Of a DNA stretch of 64,000 nucleotides, positions 19,284-28,226 are shown piece by piece. The notes under the pieces were generated by a model. That model saw nothing but the letters and a program-made list of their open reading frames with translations, did no database searches and was not told where the DNA came from. The stretch is from Hafnia alvei (GTDB taxonomy: Bacteria; Pseudomonadota; Gammaproteobacteria; Enterobacterales; Enterobacteriaceae), in NCBI RefSeq assembly GCF_034424155.1, contig NZ_CP139992.1:2062012-2126011 (forward strand), in the 5' to 3' direction. The stretch's first letter is position 1; every line of letters begins with the position of its first letter. The position numbers and the translations under genes are program-made.

Positions 19284-19420
19284 AGATTAGTTCTCTGAAT
19301 GTTGGATGTCATAACTCAAGATTAGAGGGCTGAAGCCAGGGATTCAAGGATATGAAGATAAATAGACAGGCAACAGTGACTATTTAGCTGATTTACGCGG
19401 ATTTGATTCCATTGGGGTAT

Positions 19421-19450
19421 AAAAAAAGCACCGATTAAGGTGCTTTTTTT
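19421..19450. terminator. Two-way terminator beside dsbB
   Basis: AAAAAAAGCACC and GGTGCTTTTTTT pair around GATTAA. It lies 15 bases past the dsbB stop and can serve the leftward dsbB transcript. Confidence 0.9.
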
Positions 19451-19465
19451 ATTTCAAAGAGATCG

Positions 19466-19996
19466 TTAGCGGCCAAACAAATCGCGGCGTTTTGGCTTCA
19501 CAAACTGCGCAATGAACACCAATGCGGCAACCAACAAGAACGCAGCAAAAATGCCGACTAACCATTGTGGCATCTCTAACGTCAGAAACTCCCACTGACG
19601 CACTGAACAGTCACCTGATGCCGAGAAAATGCCCGGAGCCCATTTGTCTAACGGTAACCACGAAGGGAAGGAGACAAAGAAATCACAGGTGACAAACGGC
19701 GATGGATGTAGCTGAATCATGGTGTGCTTCCACGCCAGCATCAAGCCCTCATAGGCGCTATAAATCCAGATTAGGATCGCAATCCAACGTAGCGGCGTTT
19801 TAGGCGCAATGGCGCCAACAATGCCTGCGCCCATAATGCCAAACAATGCACAGCGCTCATAAATGCATAATACGCAAGGCTTTAATAGCATGACATGCTG
19901 GAAATACAGCGCGACCAACTCAAATATTAACGCGGTGATGGCTAAAAGTGCCCAAGCTCCGCGACCACGAGAACAACCATTTAAAAATTGCAACAT
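19466..19996 (-). CDS. dsbB: Disulfide bond formation protein DsbB
   Basis: DsbB is the inner-membrane quinone reductase that reoxidises periplasmic DsbA. The 176-aa protein, equal in length to E. coli DsbB, has four membrane segments, the first redox pair Cys41-Cys44 ([10 protein letters not shown] with Arg48) and the second periplasmic pair in VTCDFF and SGDCSV near residues 104 and 130. The ATG at 19996 is chosen over the upstream one at 20017 because it gives the family N-terminus [13 protein letters not shown]. nhaB lies upstream on the same strand, as in E. coli. Confidence 0.96.
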   Translation of the reverse strand: MLQFLNGCSRGRGAWALLAITALIFELVALYFQHVMLLKPCVLCIYERCALFGIMGAGIVGAIAPKTPLRWIAILIWIYSAYEGLMLAWKHTMIQLHPSPFVTCDFFVSFPSWLPLDKWAPGIFSASGDCSVRQWEFLTLEMPQWLVGIFAAFLLVAALVFIAQFVKPKRRDLFGR

Positions 19997-20106
19997 ATCA
20001 GATCCATTCCATGCCACAGCTAGATGTGCGCAGTGTAAACGATATTGTCTTACCTGCCAGCTATTAGATTGAAAAACTAGTCATTGTTTAAGTATTAATG
20101 ATGTTG

Positions 20107-21684
20107 CTAATTAACACTCGACAATACCTCATTGACCGGCGGTAAAGACAGCCAATGCCACTGGTAAAACAGCTGAGTCACCGGTTCTAATGTAAACTGG
20201 ACGCAGGCTAACCCAACAAGTGTCATTACAACGGTATAAGGCAGAGCCATCCACACCATCCGTCCATATGATAAACGAATAAGCGGGGAGAGCGCTGACG
20301 TTAATAAGAACAAGAACGCGGCTTGACCGTTTGGCGTTGCCACCGATGGCAAATTCGTGCCGGTATTGATCGCAACGGCCAGCATCTCAAACTGTTTTAG
20401 TGAGATCGCGCCAGATTCCAATGCCGCTTTCGCCTCATGAATATACACCGTACCCACGAACACGTTGTCTGAAATAGACGAAAGTAGACCATTAAACAGA
20501 TAAAAAAGCGTTAATTGATGTTCAGGTGAGGCCTGAAGCACAAAATGGATGACCGGTGAGAATAGCTGCTGGTCGATAATAACGGCGACGACCGCAAAAA
20601 ATACGGTCAGCAGCGCGGTAAAAGGCAGTGACTCCTGAAAGGCCTTGCCGATGGCATGTTCATCGGTAACGCCGCAAAATGCCGTGGCTAATACGATAAC
20701 ACTCAGGCCAATCAAACCGACCTCGGCCAGATGGAACGCTAGCGCGGCGATCAGCCAGATACCAATTAATGCCTGAATAAACAGTTTTTGGCGTTCCTGA
20801 CGGGTGCGCTTGCGCGTAGCGTTTTGATCGTATTCACGCAGAACTTGGCGAACACGCTTTGGCAAACGGGTGCCGTAGCCAAATACGTGAAAACGCTCAA
20901 CCAGATAGCAGGTCAAGATCCCACAAATAAACACGGGTACGGTGACGGGAGCCATACGCAATAGAAAGGAAACAAAATCCCAGTCGGCGCTTTTAGCAAT
21001 AATCAGATTTTGTGGCTCACCGACCATCGTCATGACGCCGCCGAGCGCGGTACCCACGCCTGCATGCATCATGAGGCTACGTAAGAAAGATCTAAACTGA
21101 TTTAAGATCGCGCGTCGGCCCGCATTTTGAAGATGACTGTCATCATTAAGTGCCAATGATTCATCTATGCCTGAAGCGACTTTATGGTAGATGCCGTAGA
21201 ACCCAACGGCGACGCTGATCACCACTGCGATAACCGTCAATGCATCAAGAAACGCAGATAGAAAGGCAGAAGCAATACAAAAAGCCAGCGAGAGTGCGAT
21301 TTTTGAACGGATGTTAAGTAGTAGCTTGGTAAATACAAACAGCAGTAGCTGTTTCATGAAATAGATGCCCGCTACCATGAAAATAAGCAGCAGCACGACT
21401 TCGATATTAGCGGCCACCTCATGCTTAACTTTTTCAGCCGTGGTCATTCCTATGAGGACGGCTTCAAAAGCGAGTAGTCCGCCAGGAAGCAGGGGATAGC
21501 ACTTTAGCGCCATGGCAAGGGTGAAGATGAACTCAGCAACCAGAAGCCACCCAGCCACAAACGGGCTGACAAAAAAGAATACCAGTGGATTCACCAGTAA
21601 AAAGATCAGAATGGCGATTTTGTACCAGTCTGGTGCGTTACCTAGAAAATTTTTGCTGAAAGCCTGAGAAAATGTGGTGTTCAT
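20107..21684 (-). CDS. nhaB: Na+/H+ antiporter NhaB
   Basis: NhaB exchanges sodium for protons across the inner membrane and helps with salt and pH balance. The 525-aa protein has many hydrophobic segments throughout; the family stretch [19 protein letters not shown] lies near residue 19 and [21 protein letters not shown] near residue 144. It is about 12 residues longer than the E. coli protein at the C-terminus. It is divergent from the small gene at 21.9 kb and precedes dsbB; the order dsbB-nhaB-fadR is conserved. Confidence 0.96.
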   Translation of the reverse strand: MNTTFSQAFSKNFLGNAPDWYKIAILIFLLVNPLVFFFVSPFVAGWLLVAEFIFTLAMALKCYPLLPGGLLAFEAVLIGMTTAEKVKHEVAANIEVVLLLIFMVAGIYFMKQLLLFVFTKLLLNIRSKIALSLAFCIASAFLSAFLDALTVIAVVISVAVGFYGIYHKVASGIDESLALNDDSHLQNAGRRAILNQFRSFLRSLMMHAGVGTALGGVMTMVGEPQNLIIAKSADWDFVSFLLRMAPVTVPVFICGILTCYLVERFHVFGYGTRLPKRVRQVLREYDQNATRKRTRQERQKLFIQALIGIWLIAALAFHLAEVGLIGLSVIVLATAFCGVTDEHAIGKAFQESLPFTALLTVFFAVVAVIIDQQLFSPVIHFVLQASPEHQLTLFYLFNGLLSSISDNVFVGTVYIHEAKAALESGAISLKQFEMLAVAINTGTNLPSVATPNGQAAFLFLLTSALSPLIRLSYGRMVWMALPYTVVMTLVGLACVQFTLEPVTQLFYQWHWLSLPPVNEVLSSVN

Positions 21685-21872
21685 AACAACTCTGCACCCA
21701 AAATTTGAACAAACAGATAGAATATTTTAATGCGAAGCTCAGACTATACTCTTTTTGTTCTGTGACGTAAAAGTAGACGGAAATAAAATAACTCCTTTAA
21801 AATCATTTTATTATTATGGTTTTTTATCTCGAAAATTTATCTCTGTACAGAATATGAACGTGAGCGAGGGGT

Positions 21873-21901
21873 TTTACCTGCGTGAATAACGCCGTTATAC
21901 T
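21873..21901 (+). promoter_or_regulatory. Sigma-70 promoter of the 43-aa gene
   Basis: TTTACC (21873-21878), a 17-base spacer and TATACT (21896-21901) form a near-consensus promoter 29 bases before the ATG at 21931. Confidence 0.78.
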
Positions 21902-21930
21902 GCGTTTATTGATCTAGCGAGGTATTCTGT

Positions 21931-22062
21931 ATGAACGAAGATATTTTTGATTTTGACATTGACGCTCAGCTTGAGCAGGCTGAAAAGCGTGCGCAGGAAA
22001 AAGCCAATGAAGTCCCCGTTGAGCTGAATGATGAAGCCGACTGTGAAGGCTGTAAAATCTAG
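21931..22062 (+). CDS. Small acidic protein with C-terminal CxxC (43 aa)
   Basis: A 43-codon ORF, MNEDIFDFDIDAQLEQAEKR at its start and DCEGCKI at its end. It is strongly acidic with a predicted helix in the middle and two cysteines in a CxxC arrangement, suggesting metal or redox chemistry. I do not recognise the family. Support for a real gene is good: a near-consensus promoter at 21873, GCGAGG 9 bases before the ATG and a strong terminator 18 bases after the stop. Confidence 0.75.
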   Translation: MNEDIFDFDIDAQLEQAEKRAQEKANEVPVELNDEADCEGCKI

Positions 22063-22080
22063 TAGCAGTGAACACAAAAA

Positions 22081-22107
22081 AACCGCCGTTTCGGCGGTTT
22101 TTTTATA
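22081..22107 (+). terminator. Terminator after the 43-aa gene
   Basis: The stem AACCGCCG/CGGCGGTT has a TTT loop, a T-run on the right and an A-run on the left. It may also serve the convergent 95-aa gene. Confidence 0.92.
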
Positions 22108-22123
22108 TGCACATCACAATAGC

Positions 22124-22411
22124 CTAATAGGCTTCTCTGATATCGCCAATCACGGTTTGTGTCACCGGCAATGCAATATTGAGATCGCCCATGGCGCTCA
22201 TTGCTGGCAGGGAGATATTGAGATCGCCAACGTCAGGGGATTTTCCATCCTCTAAAGCGGAAGCTTCAACTGACTGTTGATAATGTGGTTCAGACTTAGG
22301 CTGAGGTTTCCGGAAAAAACGCGGCATACCGCTGCCGCCATAGACCGTCACCAGTAGGGCGGAAGTCGTCAACACACAGGATGCGCTAATCAAAATACCT
22401 GCAAGATCCAT
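22124..22411 (-). CDS. Small membrane-anchored protein with internal repeat (95 aa)
   Basis: This 95-aa protein has an N-terminal hydrophobic segment (residues about 3-24) and then a hydrophilic tail, so it is probably an inner-membrane-anchored or exported small protein. The tail contains a near-repeat, VGDLNISLPAMSA then MGDLNIALPVTQT, followed by VIGDIREAY. I do not recognise the family. AGAGGA stands 6 bases before the ATG, and a Fur-box-like sequence lies 20 bases upstream, which hints at iron control. Confidence 0.7.
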   Translation of the reverse strand: MDLAGILISASCVLTTSALLVTVYGGSGMPRFFRKPQPKSEPHYQQSVEASALEDGKSPDVGDLNISLPAMSAMGDLNIALPVTQTVIGDIREAY

Positions 22412-22430
22412 ACTGTCCTCTGAACTCGAT

Positions 22431-22445
22431 TGATAACGATTGTCA
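22431..22445 (-). promoter_or_regulatory. Fur-box-like site before the 95-aa gene
   Basis: TGATAACGATTGTCA matches the 7-1-7 Fur pattern (TGATAAT-N-ATTATCA) at 12 of 14 positions and is 20 bases upstream of the start at 22411. Confidence 0.5.
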
Positions 22446-22649
22446 TTTTAACTCTCATATCTATCAGCAATCCAGATCTAATTGAGTTTTATTCTTATTT
22501 GCTAATAAGGTGTTAATTGATGAAGGCGTCTTTTACATAGAAATGCAGGTGTGTAACATAATTACCGCAAAGAAATGAGGTTATTTTTGTGATGGGTGAT
22601 CTATTGTTTCGCGCAATCCCGAGCATCAACGCTATATCAGCCATAGGCG

Positions 22650-22666
22650 ATCTGGTATGATGAGCG
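22650..22666 (+). promoter_or_regulatory. FadR-operator-like site and -10 of fadR
   Basis: ATCTGGTATGATGAGCG has a perfect left FadR half-site (ATCTGGT) and overlaps an extended -10 element, TGGTATGAT. It lies 43 bases before the fadR start. Either the promoter alone or self-repression by FadR could explain it. Confidence 0.45.
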
Positions 22667-22709
22667 CCATGTTATTAGTGGAATATCGTCGTTACGGAAC
22701 GTCAACAAT

Positions 22710-23429
22710 ATGGTTATTAAGGCGCAGAGTCCAGCAGGGTTTGCAGAAGAGTATATCATTGAAAGCATTTGGAATAATCGCTTTGCACCTGGATCAATCT
22801 TACCGGCAGAGCGCGAGCTATCTGAGCTCATTGGTGTCACGCGCACCACGCTACGTGAGGTTCTACAGCGATTGGCTCGAGATGGTTGGTTAACTATTCA
22901 GCATGGTAAACCAACGAAAGTGAATAATTTCTGGGAAACCTCGGGTTTAAATATTCTGGAAACATTAGCTCGTCTCGATCACGATAGTGTTCCGCAGCTT
23001 ATCGATAATCTGTTATCTGTGCGTACCAATATTGCCTCTATCTTTATTCGTACCGCGGTGCGTCAGCATCCAGATAAAGTGCAAGAGATCTTGGCTCAAG
23101 CAGAGACTGTGGACGATCACGCAGAAGCTTTCACGGATTTGGACTATGGAATTTTCCGTGGGCTCGCCTTTGCGTCTGGGAATCCTATCTATGGTTTGAT
23201 CCTCAACGGTCTGAAAGGCTTGTATACCCGCGTTGGGCGCTATTACTTCTCAAATCCCGAAGCGCGCAAATTGGCGTTAACCTTTTATGCCAAGCTGAGC
23301 CAGCTGTGCCACGAGCAGAACTATGAGAAAGTTATGGAATACGTGCGCAACTATGGTAAAGACAGCGGCGCTATTTGGCATAGCATGCAAGGATCCATTC
23401 CAAGCGATTTGGCGGAAGGCCGTCGCTAG
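22710..23429 (+). CDS. fadR: Fatty acid metabolism regulator FadR
   Basis: FadR is a GntR-family DNA-binding protein that represses fatty-acid degradation genes (including fadD) and activates some synthesis genes; long-chain acyl-CoA releases it. The 239-aa protein has the N-terminal winged helix ([16 protein letters not shown] then [14 protein letters not shown], residues about 26-54) almost identical to E. coli, and a C-terminal helical acyl-CoA-binding domain. The ATG at 22710 matches the E. coli N-terminus [15 protein letters not shown]. It is convergent with ycgB, with a shared terminator. Confidence 0.97.
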   Translation: MVIKAQSPAGFAEEYIIESIWNNRFAPGSILPAERELSELIGVTRTTLREVLQRLARDGWLTIQHGKPTKVNNFWETSGLNILETLARLDHDSVPQLIDNLLSVRTNIASIFIRTAVRQHPDKVQEILAQAETVDDHAEAFTDLDYGIFRGLAFASGNPIYGLILNGLKGLYTRVGRYYFSNPEARKLALTFYAKLSQLCHEQNYEKVMEYVRNYGKDSGAIWHSMQGSIPSDLAEGRR

Positions 23430-23456
23430 TTGATTGGGTCGCAAAGAGAATAAAAC

Positions 23457-23481
23457 AAAGGGCGCATGATGCGCCCTTTTT
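23457..23481. terminator. Shared terminator of fadR and ycgB
   Basis: The stem AAAGGGCGCA/TGCGCCCTTT with a 3-base loop and TTT tail lies between the two convergent stops. Confidence 0.9.
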
Positions 23482-23503
23482 GCGTTCTATGATAAGGAAA
23501 CTG

Positions 23504-25039
23504 TCAAAGCTGATTGGGGCGAGCAGGGCAGCGCTCCAGCAGTTCGACATTACCATCTTCATTAAGCTGTTCTAAATACACATCGAATCCCCATAGACGA
23601 TGCAGATGCTTTAACACTTCGCGGCGGCCTTTATCCAACGGAGCACGATTATGCGGCACATAACGCAGCGTTAATGAGCGGTCTCCACGCAAAGCGACAT
23701 TCCATACCTGAATATTCGGTTCGTGGTTACTCAAATTATACTGCGCTGACAGTTGCTCACGGATGCGGCGATAGCCTTCCTCATTATGAATCGCATCGAT
23801 TTCCAGATAGTTATTCCTGTCATCATCTAATACCGTGAAAAGCCTAAAATCACGCATCAGCTTCGGTGATAAGAACTGGCTGATAAAGCTCTCATCTTTA
23901 AAATCACGCATGGCGAAATGCAGCGTATCTAGCCAATCCGTACCGGCGATGGCAGGGAACCAATGACGATCCTCTTCGGTCGGGTTTTGGCAAATTCGTT
24001 TAATATCTTGGAACATGGCAAAGCCCAACGCATAGGGGTTAATGCCATTGTAATAAGGGCTGTTGTATGCGGGCTGGTACACCACGTTGGTGTGGCTGTG
24101 CAAAAATTCCAGCATAAAACGGTCACTGACCAGATTTTCATCATAGAGATGATTCAAAATTGTGTAGTGCCAGAAGGTGGCCCAACCCTCATTCATCACC
24201 TGAGTCTGTTTTTGCGGATAAAAATACTGGCTCACTTTACGCACGATGCGCACGATCTCTCTCTGCCAAGGCTCTAGCAACGGGGCGTTTTTCTCTAAGA
24301 AATAGAGAATATTTTCCTGCGGCTCGCTGGGAAAACGGGCGGCTTCAACCGCGTGCTCTTCGCGCTCGCGTCGCGGCAATGTTTTCCACAGCTCGTTAAC
24401 TTGGCTTTGCAGATACTCTTCGCGTGATTTCTGGCGCGCAATTTCATCCTCCATGGATATTTTTTGCGGACGTTTATAGCGGTCGACGCCGTAGTTCATC
24501 AGCGCATGGCATGAGTCTAGTAGGCGCTCAACCTCATCAACGCCGTAGCGCTCTTCACATTGAGTAATGTAATGGCGAGCAAAGAGCAGATAATCCACAA
24601 TCGAACTCGCATCTGTCCAACTACGAAAGAGATAGTTGTTCTTAAAAAATGAGTTATGCCCATAGCAGGCATGTGCCATCACCAGCGCCTGCATAGTGAT
24701 GGTGTTTTCTTCCATCAAATAAGCGATGCAAGGATTCGAGTTGATGACAATTTCATACGCTAGGCCTTGCTGACCATGCTTATACAGTTGCTCGGTTTCG
24801 ATAAACTTTTTACCGAAAGACCAATGGGTATAGTTGATAGGCATACCCACGCTGGAATAGGCGTCCATCATCTGTTCGGCGGTGATCACCTCAATCTGAT
24901 GCGGATAGGTGTCCAGTCGGTAGTGTTTAGCAACCCGATCGATTTGATCTAGATAATCCTGTAGCAACGGAAATGTCCAATCAGGACCATCACTTAATGT
25001 GGTGGCTTCCCGTGCCTGCTTACGAGTTGAAATAGTCAT
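23504..25039 (-). CDS. ycgB: SpoVR family protein YcgB
   Basis: YcgB belongs to the SpoVR family, named after a Bacillus sporulation gene; in enterobacteria its role is unclear, though it is often co-conserved with YeaG and YeaH, both present here at 34.7-38 kb. The 511-aa protein matches E. coli YcgB (510 aa) closely, for example EVITAEQMMDAYSSVGMPIN and the HxxH-type segment MNEGWATFWHYTILNHL. The ATG at 25039 is chosen since it follows GGGAG by 8 bases and gives the E. coli length; the frame is open to 25168. Confidence 0.94.
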   Translation of the reverse strand: MTISTRKQAREATTLSDGPDWTFPLLQDYLDQIDRVAKHYRLDTYPHQIEVITAEQMMDAYSSVGMPINYTHWSFGKKFIETEQLYKHGQQGLAYEIVINSNPCIAYLMEENTITMQALVMAHACYGHNSFFKNNYLFRSWTDASSIVDYLLFARHYITQCEERYGVDEVERLLDSCHALMNYGVDRYKRPQKISMEDEIARQKSREEYLQSQVNELWKTLPRREREEHAVEAARFPSEPQENILYFLEKNAPLLEPWQREIVRIVRKVSQYFYPQKQTQVMNEGWATFWHYTILNHLYDENLVSDRFMLEFLHSHTNVVYQPAYNSPYYNGINPYALGFAMFQDIKRICQNPTEEDRHWFPAIAGTDWLDTLHFAMRDFKDESFISQFLSPKLMRDFRLFTVLDDDRNNYLEIDAIHNEEGYRRIREQLSAQYNLSNHEPNIQVWNVALRGDRSLTLRYVPHNRAPLDKGRREVLKHLHRLWGFDVYLEQLNEDGNVELLERCPARPNQL

Positions 25040-25739
25040 TAGCGCATCTCCCGACGAAACATGATTGTCAGTGGACTTTTTGTCAGTGGATCTGTCAGAC
25101 ATGCAGACCCTGTAACAAGCGTAGCTCAAGGGAGAAAAAGCGAGATGTTTTGTCGTGCTACCAATCACTTAAAGTGACAAAAACGCATTATTAGAAAGGT
25201 TTTTTGCTGGCTGAAAACCGCTTAATTGGTGGTTTTTAACTCTGCAAATATCGCCTTAAGTCAGTATTAAATTTTACTCATCTCGCTGTTCCTAGTGACG
25301 AAGTGACGAGGTCAGTCGCCATGCAGTCGCTCAGTTAATTTTGTAGATAACGAAATGAAAATCGCCACTTTATGCTGCCATCTCGTTTTCAAATAGATGT
25401 ATGTGGCCGTTTGATAGCCGCAAAACAAAAGAAGTCCCTGTGAGTCACATTTATACAACATAAAGTAAAGCTTAGCGTCCAGCAGGGCTATTTAGAATGT
25501 CATATGCTTAATACTAATGTTACAAATGTGTAAATTAAATAATGATGCAGGCTCATAAATTTCAATGGGTTAGCGATAGTCATCGCAATGCAGGAAAATG
25601 AGGTCCATTACCTGTGCTCTATGAATAATCGTGATTTCATTCACACTTGCGCCAAGAAATGTTGGATGGGTTTTTATATTTAGTTATTTTTATGTAACCA
25701 GAATATTGTGCTTTTAACCATCGGGATATGGAGTCGTCT
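25040..25739. other. 700-bp intergenic region between ycgB and dadA
   Basis: No convincing gene is visible. It holds the control regions of two diverging genes. A CRP-like site, CGTGA-N6-TCACA, lies at 25630-25645 about 95 bases before dadA; in E. coli dadAX is controlled by CRP and Lrp. The AT-rich stretch from about 25,440 to 25,560 could hold Lrp sites, but these are too degenerate to call. Confidence 0.5.
25630..25645 (+). promoter_or_regulatory. CRP-like site upstream of dadA
   Basis: CGTGATTTCATTCACA matches TGTGA-N6-TCACA with one mismatch. Known CRP activation of dadAX in E. coli supports it. Confidence 0.55.
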
Positions 25740-27044
25740 ATGCGTGTTATCGTGCTGGGTAGTGGAGTCGTCGGCGTAGCGAGCGCTTGGTATCTGGCGC
25801 AGGCTGGCCATGATGTTGTGGTGTTAGACCGTCAAGATGGCCCCGCGCTGGAAACCAGTGCGGCAAACGCAGGGCAAATCTCTCCGGGCTATGCGGCTCC
25901 TTGGGCTGCGCCAGGCGTTCCGTTGAAAGCAATCAAATGGATGTTCCAGCGCCATGCGCCGCTGGCGATCCGTTTGGACGGCACTAGCGATCAGCTGCGC
26001 TGGATGTGGCAAATGCTGCGTAACTGCGACAGCTCTCACTACGCGCTCAATAAATCTCGCATGGTGCGTTTGTCTGAGTACAGCCGTGATTGCCTAAAAG
26101 CATTAAGGGCGGAAACCAACATCCATTATGAAGGCCGCCAAAAAGGGACTCTGCAATTGTTCCGTACCGCGCAGCAATTTGAGAATGCGGCGCGTGATAT
26201 TGAAGTGCTGAAGGAGGCTGGTGTTCCTTATCGTTTGATGGAAGCGAGTGAGTTAGGCTCGGTTGAACCGGCACTCGCGCAGGTTCAGCATAAACTCAGC
26301 GGTGGTTTGCAGCTACCCAATGATGAAACCGGCGACTGCCAGCTGTTTACTCAGCAATTGGCCGCCATGGCGCAGCGTGCAGGCGTAGAGTTCCGTTTTA
26401 ATATATCAATTGATCGTTTGCTGAAAGAGGGCAACCAGATCACCGGCATTCAGTGTGGAAACGAGGTTATTACCGGTGACGCCTATGTGGTGGCATTAGG
26501 TTCTTATTCGACCGCTTTGTTACATGACATGTTGGCAATCCCGGTTTATCCGTTGAAAGGCTACTCGCTGACCATCCCTATCACCAACCCTGATGGCGCG
26601 CCGGTATCTACCGTACTCGATGAGACTTATAAGATTGCGATTACTCGTTTCGACCAGCGTATTCGTGTAGGGGGAATGGCGGAAATCGTTGGCTTTAATA
26701 CTAACCTCTTGGATGCGCGCCGAAAGACGTTGGAAATGGTGGTTCGCGATCTTTATCCAAACGGTGGGAATATCGAGCAGGCTAAATTCTGGACGGGTCT
26801 ACGCCCGATGACGCCAGACGGAACGCCAATGATCGGCAAAACGCCGATCAAAAATCTGTATTTAAACACCGGACATGGAACATTAGGCTGGACGATGGCC
26901 TGTGGTTCAGGGCAGCTGCTGGCTGATATTATTTCAGGTATCACTCCGGCTATCCCTTCGGAAGATCTTTCTGTTGCCCGCTATGACAAACGTTTTCATC
27001 AGCAAAGCGGCCGTAGCTTAAGCGATATTCATACCGCACATTAA
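25740..27044 (+). CDS. dadA: D-amino acid dehydrogenase
   Basis: DadA oxidises D-alanine and other D-amino acids to keto acids and ammonia, passing electrons to the respiratory chain at the inner membrane; with DadX it allows growth on L-alanine. The 434-aa flavoprotein opens with the FAD Rossmann motif [20 protein letters not shown] (residues 4-23) and ends with the [14 protein letters not shown] and [14 protein letters not shown] motifs. The ATG at 25740 matches the family start MRVIVLG and follows GGAG. dadX lies 89 bases downstream. Confidence 0.97.
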   Translation: MRVIVLGSGVVGVASAWYLAQAGHDVVVLDRQDGPALETSAANAGQISPGYAAPWAAPGVPLKAIKWMFQRHAPLAIRLDGTSDQLRWMWQMLRNCDSSHYALNKSRMVRLSEYSRDCLKALRAETNIHYEGRQKGTLQLFRTAQQFENAARDIEVLKEAGVPYRLMEASELGSVEPALAQVQHKLSGGLQLPNDETGDCQLFTQQLAAMAQRAGVEFRFNISIDRLLKEGNQITGIQCGNEVITGDAYVVALGSYSTALLHDMLAIPVYPLKGYSLTIPITNPDGAPVSTVLDETYKIAITRFDQRIRVGGMAEIVGFNTNLLDARRKTLEMVVRDLYPNGGNIEQAKFWTGLRPMTPDGTPMIGKTPIKNLYLNTGHGTLGWTMACGSGQLLADIISGITPAIPSEDLSVARYDKRFHQQSGRSLSDIHTAH

Positions 27045-27133
27045 TAAAAAATAGCGCGTTTATGGGGGCTGTTTATGCGCTCATAAACGCTGCGGTTCAC
27101 CTGCATCTTGCTTTAATCTCACAGGAGAGGGCT

Positions 27134-28204
27134 ATGCCTCGCCCCATTCACGCTACGGTACATCTATCGGCGCTGACCCATAATTTGCGTCAGATACGCC
27201 AGCAAACTCGCGGTGCTAAGATTTGGTCAGTGGTTAAAGCCAACGCTTACGGTCATGGCCTCGGTCGAGTATGGCCTGCGTTAAAAGAAACGGATGGCTT
27301 TGCGTTGTTGGATATCGACGAAGCGATCCTGCTACGTAAGCAGGGCTGGGAAGGGCCAATACTGCTGCTGGAAGGCTTTTTCCATGCGCAGGATTTAGCG
27401 CTTATCGATCAATATCGACTGACTACGGTGATTCACTGTGAGCATCAGTTGCAGATGTTACAGCACGCACAGCTGAGCCAACCGCTCGATATCTATCTCA
27501 AAGTTAATTCGGGCATGCATCGACTTGGTTTCATGCCTGAGGATTTGATGGCGGCTTATCATTCTGCCCGTGCGTTACCTCATGTGGGGCAAGTTACTTT
27601 GATGACCCATTTTGCCAATGCTGATAATCATCTTGGCGTAGAGCCACAGCTCGCCGCGTTTAACGCCGCTTGCACCGATATATCAGCCCCACGCTGTTTA
27701 GCCAATTCGACAGCCGTGCTTTGGCATCCACATACCCATGCAGACTGGGTTAGGCCAGGCATTGTTTTATATGGCGCATCGCCAACCGGACGTTGGCAGG
27801 ATATCGCCGATGCCAATCTACGGCCGGCCATGAGTTTAAACAGTGAAATTATTGCGATTCAAAATATGGCGACTGGCGATGCGATTGGATACGGTAGCCG
27901 TTATCAGGCTAATCAGCCGCAGAGAATCGGTATTGTGGCGTGTGGCTATGCCGATGGTTACCCAAGGCATGCGCCATCAGGAACGCCGGTGTGGGTAAAT
28001 GGGACTCGTACTTCATTGTTGGGCGCGGTATCGATGGATATGCTCGCGGTAGATTTAAGCGAGCTACCCGATGCGCAAATTGGCACGCCCGTCGAGCTAT
28101 GGGGACAAAATCTGCCGGTGGACGATGTTGCTCAGTCTGCGGGAACGATTAGCTATGAACTTCTCTGTGCCGTGGCACAGAGAGTTCCGGTGATCGTACG
28201 CTGA
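27134..28204 (+). CDS. dadX: Catabolic alanine racemase
   Basis: DadX converts L-alanine to D-alanine, feeding DadA. The 356-aa length equals E. coli DadX. The PLP lysine is Lys35 in VVKANAYGHGL, and the catalytic tyrosine region GYGSRYQANQPQRIGIV lies near residue 254. The ATG at 27134 follows AGGAGAGG and matches the family N-terminus (MPRPIHATVHL); the open frame back to 27062 is rejected. Confidence 0.96.
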   Translation: MPRPIHATVHLSALTHNLRQIRQQTRGAKIWSVVKANAYGHGLGRVWPALKETDGFALLDIDEAILLRKQGWEGPILLLEGFFHAQDLALIDQYRLTTVIHCEHQLQMLQHAQLSQPLDIYLKVNSGMHRLGFMPEDLMAAYHSARALPHVGQVTLMTHFANADNHLGVEPQLAAFNAACTDISAPRCLANSTAVLWHPHTHADWVRPGIVLYGASPTGRWQDIADANLRPAMSLNSEIIAIQNMATGDAIGYGSRYQANQPQRIGIVACGYADGYPRHAPSGTPVWVNGTRTSLLGAVSMDMLAVDLSELPDAQIGTPVELWGQNLPVDDVAQSAGTISYELLCAVAQRVPVIVR

Positions 28205-28226
28205 TAGTACAAGAGCCGTAATCGAA

